A DNA stretch of 64,000 nucleotides from Arthrobacter_B sp038069765 (GTDB lineage: Bacteria > Actinomycetota > Actinomycetes > Actinomycetales > Micrococcaceae): positions 248,001 to 312,000 of the forward strand of contig NZ_JBBPFS010000002.1 in assembly GCF_038069765.1 (NCBI RefSeq). The letters run 5' to 3'. Positions 44,911 to 53,472 of the stretch are shown here, in pieces. The notes under the pieces are model-generated. The model saw only the letters and a list, made by a program, of their open reading frames with translations, was not told the origin of the DNA and did no database searches. Position numbers and translations under genes: made by a program. Within the stretch, counting starts at the first letter, position 1. Every line of letters begins with the position of its first letter.

Positions 44911-46758
44911 ATGGGACATAAAGAACCGATGACGATCGCCAGCGCGTTGCGGCAGATCCAGAACCGACAACTTATACTTCCTGCGATTCAACGTGAGTAT
45001 GTGTGGAAACCTTCTCAGATCATCCGGGTATTCGACTCTGTCATGCGCGGATACCCCGTCGGCAGCTTTCTATCCTGGAAGGTGTTGCCCGAGACAGTCG
45101 GCAAGTTTAAGTTCTATGGATTTATGACGGAGTACAACGCCTTCGACAACCGCCATAACCCGGTGATCGATATTCCCACAGACCGTGAAGTGGTCGCAAT
45201 CCTTGATGGTCAACAGCGTTTGACCTCTCTCAATATCGGGCTGCGCGGGACCTACGCGTACAAGAATCACGGCGGTTGGGCGAATAAGCCGTGGTCTTAT
45301 CCGGAACGCCGTCTGCATCTGAACCTGGCCAGCGAGGCCCCGGAGAACGAGCTCGGTCTAAAGTACCATTTTCAGTTTCTGACGAAGAAGGACGTTGATG
45401 CGGCGTCGGAGGACGAAAGCAAGAAATGGTTGCCTGTTGCCGAAATTTTCGACGCATCGGACACTGCAACCTTGATACAGCTGTTGGCCAAGTACGAAGT
45501 TGGTAATGACCCGGAAGCTTCAGCATTGGTCAGTAAGCTGTGGGAGGCAGTCCACAAAACCGCCAGCCTGCATTTCTACGAAGAAAACGATCAGGACATC
45601 GAACGCGTGCTGGACATCTTTGTGCGGGTCAACTCTGGCGGCACCGTCCTGTCGTATAGCGACCTACTACTGTCTATCGCTACCGCACAGTGGGAAGGTG
45701 ATGCTCGAGCCGCCGTACACGGTTTGGTAGATGCTCTCAACCAAACCGGGAACGGATTCAGCTTTTCCAGAGACACGATTCTGAAGTCAGGGCTGATGAT
45801 GGCTGACGTTCGGGATATTGGATTCAAGGTCAAGAACTTCACTACGACGAACATGGCGAAGCTCGAGGCTGACTGGGACGTCATGAGCAAATCGCTCCAC
45901 GTCGCGGTCGGCCTACTCGGTGATTTTGGTCTATCCGATGGATCGCTCACCGCAGACAGCGTGTTGATCCCGGTGGCTTACTACATCCACCACCGTGGGC
46001 TCGATCACTCCTACCGCGAATCGCCGAAGTCTCGCGAGGACCGAGAGTCTCTCCGGTCTTGGGTTCTGAGATCGCTGATCGTGCGGGGCGTGTGGGGCTC
46101 CGGCTTGGACACCTTGCTCCGAGACGTCCGCGAGATCATCAAAAAGCATGGTGATTCCGCGTTCCCCGTGGCCGAGATCGAGCGGGCGATGTCTCGGCGA
46201 GGTAAGCCTCTCACCGTTACTGACGCCCTTGTGGACGACATCTTGAGTCTCTCGTACGGCAAGGCACGTACCTTCGCCGTACTCGCAGCGCTATTCCCGC
46301 ATGTCGACACACGCAACCAGTTCCATGTAGACCACGTCTTTCCAGCCGGGCTGCTCGACAAGAAAGCCCTGCGACGTCAGAAAAAAGACGACGGTACGGC
46401 GAGGTTCACGCCAGATGAGATCGATGAGCTACTCGATCGGAGAGACCGTCTGCCGAACTTGGAGTTGCTCCCCGGTCTTGAGAACATCGGAAAGTCGGCT
46501 AAATTACCGGAGAAATGGCTGGCGGAGGAGTATCCCGCAGCGCACGATCGCAGTGCTTTCCTGGAACGCAACGCTTTACCTCGGTCGCTCCCCCTCTCCG
46601 TAGAGGAGTTTATGGATTTCTTCGACGAGCGAAGTGAGAAGCTGGCTGCTCGGATCCAGAGTTTGCTCAAGCCTCAAACCCCAGACCCCTCAAATACAGA
46701 CGCGACATTCCTCGTTGACCTTGACGAGGAGCTCTCCGCAGGGGATGATTCTGACTGA
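44911..46758 (+). CDS. DUF262-DUF1524 nuclease, GmrSD/SspE-like (island cassette 2)
   Basis: 615 residues. The N-terminal DUF262 (ParB/sulfiredoxin-like) domain has AIQREYVWKPSQI and the nucleotide-binding loop AILDGQQRLTSLN (residues 97-109). The C-terminal DUF1524 HNH/His-Me-type nuclease has FHVDHVFPAGLL (His472, His475) and RLPNLELLPGLENIGKSAK. This is the single-chain form of GmrSD type IV restriction enzymes, which cut modified phage DNA; SspE and BrxU share the fold. Start ATG 44911 has GAGTAAAG before it. It stands alone between copies B and C, so is a self-contained cassette. Target modification is unknown. Confidence 0.88.
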   Translation: MGHKEPMTIASALRQIQNRQLILPAIQREYVWKPSQIIRVFDSVMRGYPVGSFLSWKVLPETVGKFKFYGFMTEYNAFDNRHNPVIDIPTDREVVAILDGQQRLTSLNIGLRGTYAYKNHGGWANKPWSYPERRLHLNLASEAPENELGLKYHFQFLTKKDVDAASEDESKKWLPVAEIFDASDTATLIQLLAKYEVGNDPEASALVSKLWEAVHKTASLHFYEENDQDIERVLDIFVRVNSGGTVLSYSDLLLSIATAQWEGDARAAVHGLVDALNQTGNGFSFSRDTILKSGLMMADVRDIGFKVKNFTTTNMAKLEADWDVMSKSLHVAVGLLGDFGLSDGSLTADSVLIPVAYYIHHRGLDHSYRESPKSREDRESLRSWVLRSLIVRGVWGSGLDTLLRDVREIIKKHGDSAFPVAEIERAMSRRGKPLTVTDALVDDILSLSYGKARTFAVLAALFPHVDTRNQFHVDHVFPAGLLDKKALRRQKKDDGTARFTPDEIDELLDRRDRLPNLELLPGLENIGKSAKLPEKWLAEEYPAAHDRSAFLERNALPRSLPLSVEEFMDFFDERSEKLAARIQSLLKPQTPDPSNTDATFLVDLDEELSAGDDSD

Positions 46759-46803
46759 TGTTTCTCTCATGGTGAGGGCAGCGATGGGTTACTCAGCTTC
46801 GGA

Positions 46804-46832
46804 ACGTGGTGGAGTTTAGGTTTAACGTTTAG
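46804..46832 (+). repeat. ychF 3'-end att-like repeat, copy C
   Basis: ACGTGGTGGAGTT followed by TAGGTTTAACGTTTAG; in the ychF frame it codes VVEFRFNV and stop. Matches copy A at 26 of 29 bases. It marks the right end of the island; GC rises just after it. Confidence 0.75.
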
Positions 46833-46857
46833 ATTCTTCGTCTGACTCAGTAGAAAT

Positions 46858-46891
46858 GCCTCCCTCCGTGAACGTACGAGGGCGGCGTTTT
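46858..46891 (+). terminator. Hairpin terminator after copy C
   Basis: GCCTCCCTC (46858-46866) pairs with GAGGGCGGC (46878-46886) with one wobble, followed by GTTTTT. It is positioned after copy C as the hairpin at 44,659 is after copy B. Confidence 0.7.
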
Positions 46892-46935
46892 TACGTTCAG
46901 CTTCTTGTGCCCTGCCCGTCAGCTAGTCTGCCCCT

Positions 46936-47136
46936 ATGCAACGCAAAAGCATCGTCGTCGCGCTTGTGCTCGTCTGTGTGTCCGTGCCGACCGCGGGATG
47001 CCGTAGCGATTCTGCTGTCCCCTCGTCTCCTGCCGATTCGGTGACCCACAGTCCCGGCACGGACGAGCCCGGCGATGAATACTGGACGCCGGAGCGGATG
47101 GAAAGCGCTGTGCCCGATATGCCCACCGACGACTGA
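46936..47136 (+). CDS. Small secreted lipoprotein
   Basis: 66 residues: basic start MQRK, hydrophobic SIVVALVLVCVSVPTAG, lipobox TAGC, then a short Ser/Pro/Asp-rich mature part with YWTPERMESAVP. The last segment resembles the propeptide of actinobacterial V8-like serine proteases, but no protease follows. ATG start at 46936. It could be a remnant or a free-standing lipoprotein. Confidence 0.6.
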   Translation: MQRKSIVVALVLVCVSVPTAGCRSDSAVPSSPADSVTHSPGTDEPGDEYWTPERMESAVPDMPTDD

Positions 47137-47211
47137 GCAGGGTTCTTCACACTTCGGAGGACCAAGCCGCAGCCCATTGCGCATGGGGGCCGGCGCACAG
47201 AGAATCAGCGC

Positions 47212-47769
47212 ATGGGCTCTCTGACTTTCAGCATCAACGTCACCCTGGACGGTTGCATCGATCACCGGGAGGGCATCGCCGACGACGAGACGCACGCGCA
47301 CTTCACCGCCCTCCTGGACCAGGCCGGTGCCATGCTTTGGGGCCGCACCACGTACGAGATGATGGAGAGCGCCTGGCCGGCGGTTGCCCGCGGGGACGTC
47401 GAAGCGCCGGCGGCGATACGCGAGTGGGCGCTCCAGCTGGAAGCGAAACCCAAGTATGTGGTGTCGGCGACACGCAGCGACTTCCCGTGGAACAACAGCC
47501 ACCCCATGGAAGGCGACCTGCGCACTGCCGTGCAGGATCTCAAGGACCGAACCCCGGACGGGGTACTCGTCGGCAGCGGGAGGCTGGCGGCAGGGCTGGA
47601 CCGGATGGACCTGATTGACGAGTACAGGTTCCTCGTCCAGCCCAGAATCACGGGACACGGTCCCACCCTCTACAAGGGTCTGCTCGACAGCACGCGCCGG
47701 CTCGAGTTGATCTCGGCGGTTCCGCTCAGCAACGGTGCAATCGCTGCGCACTACCGACGGGCTGCCTGA
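47212..47769 (+). CDS. RibD C-terminal/dihydrofolate-reductase-like reductase
   Basis: 185 residues of the DHFR/RibD-C fold. Motifs: SLTFSINVTLDGCIDHREGI, MLWGRTTYEMMESAWP, a nucleotide-binding VLVGSGRLAAGLDRMDLIDE and RFLVQPRITGHGPTLYKG. Stand-alone members reduce unknown substrates with NADPH. ATG 47212. Its neighbours are unrelated. Confidence 0.88.
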   Translation: MGSLTFSINVTLDGCIDHREGIADDETHAHFTALLDQAGAMLWGRTTYEMMESAWPAVARGDVEAPAAIREWALQLEAKPKYVVSATRSDFPWNNSHPMEGDLRTAVQDLKDRTPDGVLVGSGRLAAGLDRMDLIDEYRFLVQPRITGHGPTLYKGLLDSTRRLELISAVPLSNGAIAAHYRRAA

Positions 47770-47833
47770 GATCCGCAGTGCAGGTGCTGCACTTCCGTCC
47801 GGAGGGTCATGCGGCCCCTGCTAGCCTCGCTTC

Positions 47834-49323
47834 ATGCGCAAAACGTCGGCACGAACCCCCAAGGCCGCTGCAGGGGAGCGCGTACTGATCCTGTCCGCAG
47901 GGGTGGGCTCCGGGCATAACAGTGCCGCGGCGGCGGTGCAGCAGGCGTGCGCCGCGCGTGGCGACGTCGCCGAGGTGCAGGTACTGGACGTGCTGCAGGT
48001 CAGCAGCGTGCTGTATCGGGCGCTGCTGAACAAGGGCTACTTTGTCCTGGTCGAGGGCTTGCCGTGGCTGATCGACTGGGGCTACGACATCAGTGACCTT
48101 CCCTTCCGGCGCCGGGGCCCCATAGACCCCTGGACACGGATGAACTCCGTTCCGGTCATCGATGCGATTAAGCGATTCCGGCCGACCGCGATCGTGTGCA
48201 CGCACTTCCTGCCCGCCCAGCTGCTGGCGTCACTGCTCCTTCGCGGCGTGACCAACGCGAGAACCGCCGTCGTCACGACGGACTATGACTTCCAGGGGCT
48301 GTCGCTTACCGGCGCGTTCCACGCGCTTTTCCTGGCCAGGGAGGAGGGACGAGTAGAGCTGATGGCGCTCGGCCTGCCCTCCGACCGCGTCGCGGCCCCG
48401 GGGATCCCGATCGCTCCACAGCTAAAGGCCCCGGCCGGGCGAAATGCAACCGAGCCTCCGATGCTGCTGATCTCCGCGGGCGCGAGCGGCGGTGACTACG
48501 CCGTTTCGGTCGTGCGGCAGACGCTGCACATGCGCTCGCCCTTCACAGCAACGGTCGTCTGCGGACGCAACGATGAGCTGCGGCAGCGTATCGAGCAACT
48601 CGTGGCGCCCGCAGGAGAGCGCTACCGTGTGCTCGGCTTCACGACGGAAATGCCACAGCTGCTGCGCCGCGCAGACCTGTTTGTGGGCAAGCCGGGAGGG
48701 CTGTCAGTGTCGGAGTGCATGGCTGCCGGGCTGCCCATGGTGCTGGTGAACCCCATTCCGGGCCAGGAGGTCCGCAACGGCGACTACCTGATGGAGCAGG
48801 GGGCGGCGGTCCGCTGCAACACTGCCGCGACCATCGGCTGGGAGTCGACGAGATACTGCGCGAGCCGGGCCGCCTGCAGCGGATGCAGGACGCGGCGCAA
48901 AGGACCGGCCGGCCTGACGCTGCGGCGGACGTGCTGTCCGGGCTGCTGGATGGGCCGTCCCGTCCGCTGGTCATAACCCGCGCGGCGCAGAAGACAATCC
49001 TCTCCGCCAGTGGGGAGCGCGTTGTCGCGACCGATCTGAGCGGACCGTCGGCACTGGTCCGGTTGATCGACCCGGCGACGGGCAGCACGGTCGCTTTGCT
49101 GCAGGCCGAGGAACTGGAGGATTTGCAGAAGCGGTACGGGACCCCGGAGGGGGGCCTGGTGCTGCGGCGCAGCCAGGCGCTGCGGTCGCTCAGGTGGGAG
49201 GAGCGGCGGTTGCTCCGCGCCATTCTGCGGGGGGATGACGCCCTGCCTGTCCGTGTTGAGAGATCCCGTCCGCACCGGCCGGTTCCGCAGGGCGCCGTAA
49301 GCGGACCGCACCTGCCCAGCTGA
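47834..49323 (+). pseudogene. MGDG-synthase/UgtP-like glycosyltransferase, frameshifted
   Basis: Frame 1 (47834-48976) codes a GT28-like enzyme: VLILSAGVGSGHNSAAAAV at the N-terminus and VGKPGGLSVSECMAAGLPMV, the nucleotide-sugar region, near residue 285. After CNTAATIGW (about 48,840) the sense frame jumps by -1 to VDEILREPGRLQRMQDAAQR, which continues open to 49323. A single lost base near GGCTGGGAGTCGAC explains it. As read, frame 1 would end in an arginine/cysteine-rich nonsense tail. It may be a true pseudogene or a sequencing error. The restored C-terminus has about 120 extra residues I do not recognise and overlaps the convergent GH3 gene. Confidence 0.75.
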
Positions 49324-51439
49324 CCGGGCTGTGCTGGCCGGCAAGCAGGGCCCAGTTCCCGGGGCGGGGGGACCAGCGCCGGGTAGCAGGATCGCGCTTC
49401 AGTGTAGGCCCCGCATCCAGGGCGACCCGCACCGTTGTCTCCGCGCCGGGCTGCAGCGTCACCTTCCGGAACCCCAGGAGCTGAGCCACCGGCCTGGGAA
49501 CCGATACATCCGCAGCGTAGACCTGAACAACAGTGGAGCCCGTGCGGTTACCGGTGTTCGTGACGAGCACATCCGCGGTGCCGCCCGCGTCGTCGAAGCG
49601 ATGCCCGAGAAGCCCGTGCTCGATCGTCGTGTAGCCCAGACCGAACCCGAACGGGAACGCCGGCGCGTGTCCGTCGCTGTCGAGCCGGCGTTGGCCCCAC
49701 TTGTTGTCGTAGACGACGGACTTCGCCGCGCGGTCAAACTGCGGCAGATGCGCGGCGTCCGTCGGCAGCACAAACGGCAGCCGCCCGCCGGGCTCCGCAG
49801 CGCCGGTCAGCACGTCCGCGAGCCCGCGGCCGCCCTCCATGCCGCCGTACCAGGCGATGACCAGCGCGGGCACATGCTCCCGCCATTCCTCCGTGAGGAT
49901 CGCGCTGCCGCCAATCAGCACGACGACGGTCCGCGGGTTCGCGGCCACGACGGCGCGGATGAGACGCACATCGGACGGGCGCAGATCAAGGGAGCTGCGG
50001 TCGCCGCCTCGGACGAACCGCGACGCCAGATGCGCCAGACCGATGACGACCCGACGGAGGGGACCCGCGCCAAAGGTCCGGCCGAGCACACCGACGTCGA
50101 CGCCGCCGGTGACCACGGACTCGCCCTCGTCGTGCTGGTCCAGGCCGACGACGACGATGGCTGTGTCCGCAGCGGCCGCCAGCGCGGCGGCGGCGCGCTC
50201 GTTCCGGCCTGCGGCGGTCGTGATGCGCACCCCTGGAAGCGCCTCGCGCAGCCCCTGCAGCGGCGAAACCGTGGAGGGAGGGCGGACGCGTGAGGAGCCG
50301 TGGTCGCCCAGGTTTGCCCGGGCCGCCAGGCGTCCGATCACCGCGAGATGCGAGGCGGCGGGTGCCAGCGGCAGGAGCGGTGCCGCGCCGAGGGTTTCAT
50401 TCTTCAGCAGCACGATTGACTCCGCGGCGACACGGCGGGCAAGAGCCCGGTGCGCCGGGGAGGCGATCAGGGCGACGCCGGGCTCCGCCAACTCCCGGGT
50501 CGCGGCGTGGAGCACGCTGCTGCGCAGGATGCGGCGCGCGGACTGCAGCACGGTGGCGCGGGCCAGCTTTCCGCTCCGCAGTGCGGCCGGCAGATCACGG
50601 GCACGATGCAGCCGCAGCGGCATCTCCACGTCCATTCCCGCCTGCAGGCTGGCGAGGGCGTCGTGGGTGCCGAAGACCCAGTCGCTTGTCACGAACCCCG
50701 GGAAGCGCCACTCGTGCCGCAGCACATCGGTGAGCAAGGCGTGATTGACATCCATATACTCGCCCCGCACCCGGTTGTAGGAACTCATCACCGAGTCGGC
50801 GCCGGCGTCCACAACGGCCTTGAAATGCGGCAGGTACACCTCGTGCAGGGCATGCTCGTCGACCGACACATCGACCTCGAAGCGCTCGTCCTCCATCGAG
50901 TTCAGCGCGAAGTGCTTCACGCACGCCATTGCGTGCATGCGCACACCCCGGGTCATCGCCGATCCCATCCGGCCGGTGAGCACCGGATCCTCCCCGTAAC
51001 ACTCCTGTGCCCGGCCCCACGCGGGGTGGCGAAGCAGGTTTACGCAGACGGAGGCGGAGTAGTTGGCTCCCCGCGCCCTGGTCTCCAGGCCCACGGCGAG
51101 CCCGACCCGCTCCTCCAAAGACGGATCCCAGGTCGCGGCCCGCGCCATGGTCACGGGGAAGGCGGTGGAGGCGCCGATGACGACGCCGCGGCCGCCGTCG
51201 CTGAACCGGACTCCCGGGACGCCCAGCCGCGGGACCGCCCCGGCCACGAACGGCCGCCGGCGCAGCAGCATCGGGATGAACGGGAGCAACACTGCTGGGG
51301 AGTCGCCGTCGAGCAGTCCGAGGAGCTCCCTCCCCGTCATCCGGGCGATCAGCTGCTCGGCTGCTTCATCCGCGTCCAGCTCGCCGGTCCGGACTGCCCG
51401 GACTGCTTCGCCGTAGGCGCCCGCCGTCGTCATCTCCAT
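49190..51439 (-). CDS. Glycoside hydrolase family 3 beta-glycosidase
   Basis: 749-residue enzyme releasing terminal beta-sugars. The N-terminal barrel has VKHFALNSMEDER and the nucleophile Asp253 in GFVTSDWVFGTHDA. The alpha/beta domain has ESIVLLKNE and VVVGLDQHDEGESVVTGG, and a C-terminal fibronectin-III-like domain has VLVTNTGNRTGSTVVQVYAA. No signal peptide, so probably cytoplasmic and acting on imported oligosaccharides. Its 3' end overlaps the shifted glycosyltransferase frame by 134 bases. The last 25 residues look like read-through and may not be conserved. Confidence 0.92.
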   Translation of the reverse strand: MEMTTAGAYGEAVRAVRTGELDADEAAEQLIARMTGRELLGLLDGDSPAVLLPFIPMLLRRRPFVAGAVPRLGVPGVRFSDGGRGVVIGASTAFPVTMARAATWDPSLEERVGLAVGLETRARGANYSASVCVNLLRHPAWGRAQECYGEDPVLTGRMGSAMTRGVRMHAMACVKHFALNSMEDERFEVDVSVDEHALHEVYLPHFKAVVDAGADSVMSSYNRVRGEYMDVNHALLTDVLRHEWRFPGFVTSDWVFGTHDALASLQAGMDVEMPLRLHRARDLPAALRSGKLARATVLQSARRILRSSVLHAATRELAEPGVALIASPAHRALARRVAAESIVLLKNETLGAAPLLPLAPAASHLAVIGRLAARANLGDHGSSRVRPPSTVSPLQGLREALPGVRITTAAGRNERAAAALAAAADTAIVVVGLDQHDEGESVVTGGVDVGVLGRTFGAGPLRRVVIGLAHLASRFVRGGDRSSLDLRPSDVRLIRAVVAANPRTVVVLIGGSAILTEEWREHVPALVIAWYGGMEGGRGLADVLTGAAEPGGRLPFVLPTDAAHLPQFDRAAKSVVYDNKWGQRRLDSDGHAPAFPFGFGLGYTTIEHGLLGHRFDDAGGTADVLVTNTGNRTGSTVVQVYAADVSVPRPVAQLLGFRKVTLQPGAETTVRVALDAGPTLKRDPATRRWSPRPGNWALLAGQHSPVSWAGAVRLRRPAEPAGADGISQHGQAGRHPPAEWRGATAAPPT

Positions 51440-51498
51440 GGATAAGATTCTGTACCCTGCGTACGTACCGGCGCGCGCTTCGCCTCAGCCGCCGAAGC

Positions 51499-52074
51499 CT
51501 AGCCGGCACGGCTCCAGAGAAAGTAGGCCTCGGCGAGCTGTGCCGGAACTCCCGGAGCTGCTTCGCGGATGGCCGCCACCTGCGGGCGCGTGATCGTGGC
51601 CACCGCAACAACAACCCCGAGAGCCGTGATGCTCCTTTGCACGGCGTTCCTGCGCTTCAGAATCGTCAGCAGCTCGTCCAGGGCGGTGAGGGCGGGCTGT
51701 TGGACCTGAACAAGCGGCGGCGCTTCTCCTGTACCTGTTCCTGTTCCTGTACCCGCCTGCAGGCCAAGACCATCGGTCAACGCCCCGAGCTCCATGTCCA
51801 TCAGCCCGGCCAACAATCCCTTCCACGCCTCCGCCGGGTCCTTATCAACCGCGCCGCGGGCTTCAGCCACGAGCTCCAGGATCTCCCGCACCATATCGTC
51901 GATCACGGCTCGGATGAGGTCATCGCGGGATGGAAAGTTGCGGTACAGCGTCGCAATACCGACGCCGCTCGCAGCAGCCACTGCCTCCAAAGCCACATCA
52001 CCGCCCCGCTCGGCAAACACGTGCCTCGCATGACCGATGATCGCTTCCCTTCGCTGAGCAGCGTCAGCCCTCAT
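51499..52074 (-). CDS. TetR-family transcriptional regulator
   Basis: 191 residues. The N-terminal helix-turn-helix is AIIGHARHVFAERGGDVALE and AVAAASGVGIATLYRNFPSR, and the C-terminal ligand domain is variable and includes a GTGTGTGTG peptide encoded by 6-base repeats. It is divergent from the membrane-protein gene, separated by about 90 bases, and probably represses it. Confidence 0.92.
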   Translation of the reverse strand: MRADAAQRREAIIGHARHVFAERGGDVALEAVAAASGVGIATLYRNFPSRDDLIRAVIDDMVREILELVAEARGAVDKDPAEAWKGLLAGLMDMELGALTDGLGLQAGTGTGTGTGEAPPLVQVQQPALTALDELLTILKRRNAVQRSITALGVVVAVATITRPQVAAIREAAPGVPAQLAEAYFLWSRAG

Positions 52075-52131
52075 GCCAGCTCCTTCAAGTTGACTCCCAG
52101 TCTAAACCGGAGGAACATCATCCAGTAAATC

Positions 52132-52146
52132 GGAGGAAATCCCTCC
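52132..52146. promoter_or_regulatory. Possible TetR operator
   Basis: GGAGG-AAATC-CCTCC, a perfect 5-base dyad with 5-base spacer, in the divergent intergenic region 20 bases before the membrane-protein ATG. GGAGGA occurs once more nearby at 52,109. Position suggests an operator; this is not a match to a named site. Confidence 0.4.
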
Positions 52147-52165
52147 ATATACGTTTGAAGGATCC

Positions 52166-53179
52166 ATGACTACTCAAGCGCCGGCATCCGGCTCCCATCG
52201 AAAGCACGCAGCCATCTGGGCGGGCCTGACCATCGGGCTCTCCGTCATTCTGCTTGCACTTCTCATGCTCTTCATCTCTCCCTCCCTCCTTTCCGGGCCG
52301 CGGGACTTGGGCCTGGGCGTGGTCGGAACACAGGAGAATGCAGCATCGGTCTCGGAAACCCTGGAGTCCCAGTCACCAGGGGCTTTCATCGTCCGGGCCT
52401 ATGAAGGTCCCGACGACCTGGAGCAGGGAATCCGGGACCGGGAAATCGTCGGCGGCTTCGACTTCTCAGGTCCGGACGACATGCACGTATACGTGGCAAG
52501 TGCCGGCTCGACGGCGGTGTCCGGAACAGTCAGCAACGTCGGCGCCACAATGGCGGGCAGTATGGGGCAGACGGCGGAGATCGTGGACGTGGTTCCGCTT
52601 CCTGATGACGACCCGACGGGTGTCGGCATCGGAGGCCTGGCCTTTCCGCTGGTGTTCGGCGGCATTGTGCCGGCTGTGGCGTTCCGTTCCATGCTGTCCG
52701 GACAACGCTGGTGGATCTTTGCCGGGCTCACCGGCTTTGCAGTGGCAGGAGGGTTCGTCGTCGCGGTGGTTCTGAAGTACCTGTTCGGCAGCATTGAGGG
52801 TCCGCTGGTCCCGGTTGCGGCCAGCGTTGCCCTGGGCATTGCAGCGCTTGCGCTTCCGCTGGCCGGTCTCAATGAGTGTTTTGGTGCGAAGGGCTTCACT
52901 ATCGCCGCTATGTCCATGATGTTTGTAGGCAATCCCTTTGCCGGAATCGCCACCAGCGCCCAATGGCTTCCAAGCGGTGTTGCGATGATCGGCCAGCTCC
53001 TGCCGCCGGGCGCTGCCGGCACCCTCGTCCGCGCCGTGGCCTATTTCGACGGCGCCGGCGGAGGCGCTGCGGCTCTGACGCTGGGAGTCTGGGTTCTGGC
53101 GGGGGCTGTGCTGTGGTTTAGCGGCCCGCGCATCACAGCCGCCAAGGCCAGGAAAGAGGCAGCACAGCCGGCTGCCTAG
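52166..53179 (+). CDS. Integral membrane protein with YhgE/ABC-2-like topology
   Basis: 337 residues: one N-terminal helix (AAIWAGLTIGLSVILLALLM), an extracytoplasmic domain of about 130 residues (LGLGVVGTQENAASVSETLE), then about five helices. This resembles the YhgE/Pip or ABC-2 permease-like layout, often linked to drug response or secretion. No ATPase gene is nearby. It is divergent from a TetR regulator, so inducible expression is likely. Confidence 0.75.
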   Translation: MTTQAPASGSHRKHAAIWAGLTIGLSVILLALLMLFISPSLLSGPRDLGLGVVGTQENAASVSETLESQSPGAFIVRAYEGPDDLEQGIRDREIVGGFDFSGPDDMHVYVASAGSTAVSGTVSNVGATMAGSMGQTAEIVDVVPLPDDDPTGVGIGGLAFPLVFGGIVPAVAFRSMLSGQRWWIFAGLTGFAVAGGFVVAVVLKYLFGSIEGPLVPVAASVALGIAALALPLAGLNECFGAKGFTIAAMSMMFVGNPFAGIATSAQWLPSGVAMIGQLLPPGAAGTLVRAVAYFDGAGGGAAALTLGVWVLAGAVLWFSGPRITAAKARKEAAQPAA

Positions 53180-53226
53180 GAACACGCCTGGAGTGCGTCA
53201 GTTGGGCTGCCCCGGCCCAGCGAGGC

Positions 53227-53391
53227 TCAGCATCCCTCGCGGCTGTGGAAATCTCCAAAATCACCGATCAAATCCGCGACGCCGCCGGATTCGCAGTTGG
53301 TGTAAATGAGCGTCGTATAAAGCCCCGCGGACACCAGCAGGCCAGCAGCAAAGACGAGGAACAGAATCAACTTCACGAGCTTCTGGGACAA
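53227..53391 (-). CDS. Possible 54-residue single-helix membrane protein
   Basis: An open frame on the minus strand from TTG 53391: MSQKLVKLILFLVFAAGLLV, then SAGLYTTLIYTNCESGG and an end HSREGC. It has one clean hydrophobic helix with a basic N-terminus and two Cys. A GAAGAG precedes the TTG by eight bases; GTG 53376 is an alternative start. It is the only sensible coding content of the 53,180-53,472 gap. Confidence 0.45.
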   Translation of the reverse strand: MSQKLVKLILFLVFAAGLLVSAGLYTTLIYTNCESGGVADLIGDFGDFHSREGC

Positions 53392-53472
53392 GGGAACGAC
53401 TCTTCTCTGCTAGCGGTGTGCGGCACTCGTCAGCCACGAGTCTGCCACGAACGGCGGCCGTGTACCCGCAGC

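Larger units (their letters stand above)
39823..46832. mobile_element. Genomic island at the ychF 3' end, two cassettes bounded by att-like repeats
   Basis: The region between ychF and copy C has clearly lower GC and more A/T-ending codons than either side. Copies of the ychF 3' end at 39,823, 44,609 and 46,804 bound a 4.8-kb cassette (ATPase, histidine kinase, receiver-kinase fusion) and a 2.2-kb cassette (DUF262-DUF1524 nuclease). Copies B and C are each followed by a similar hairpin. No integrase or transposase gene is visible, so mobility would need a recombinase from elsewhere. That this is a defence-type island is inferred from the cargo. Confidence 0.65.

Noticed and set aside
39852..46832. 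Expected integrase, transposase or tRNA at the island borders
   Set aside because: Looked for on both strands; every long frame is accounted for by cargo genes, and no tRNA-like T-loop was seen.
51720..51760. Six-base tandem repeats in the TetR gene as a phase-variation switch
   Set aside because: The unit is six bases, so length change keeps the frame; few copies are present.
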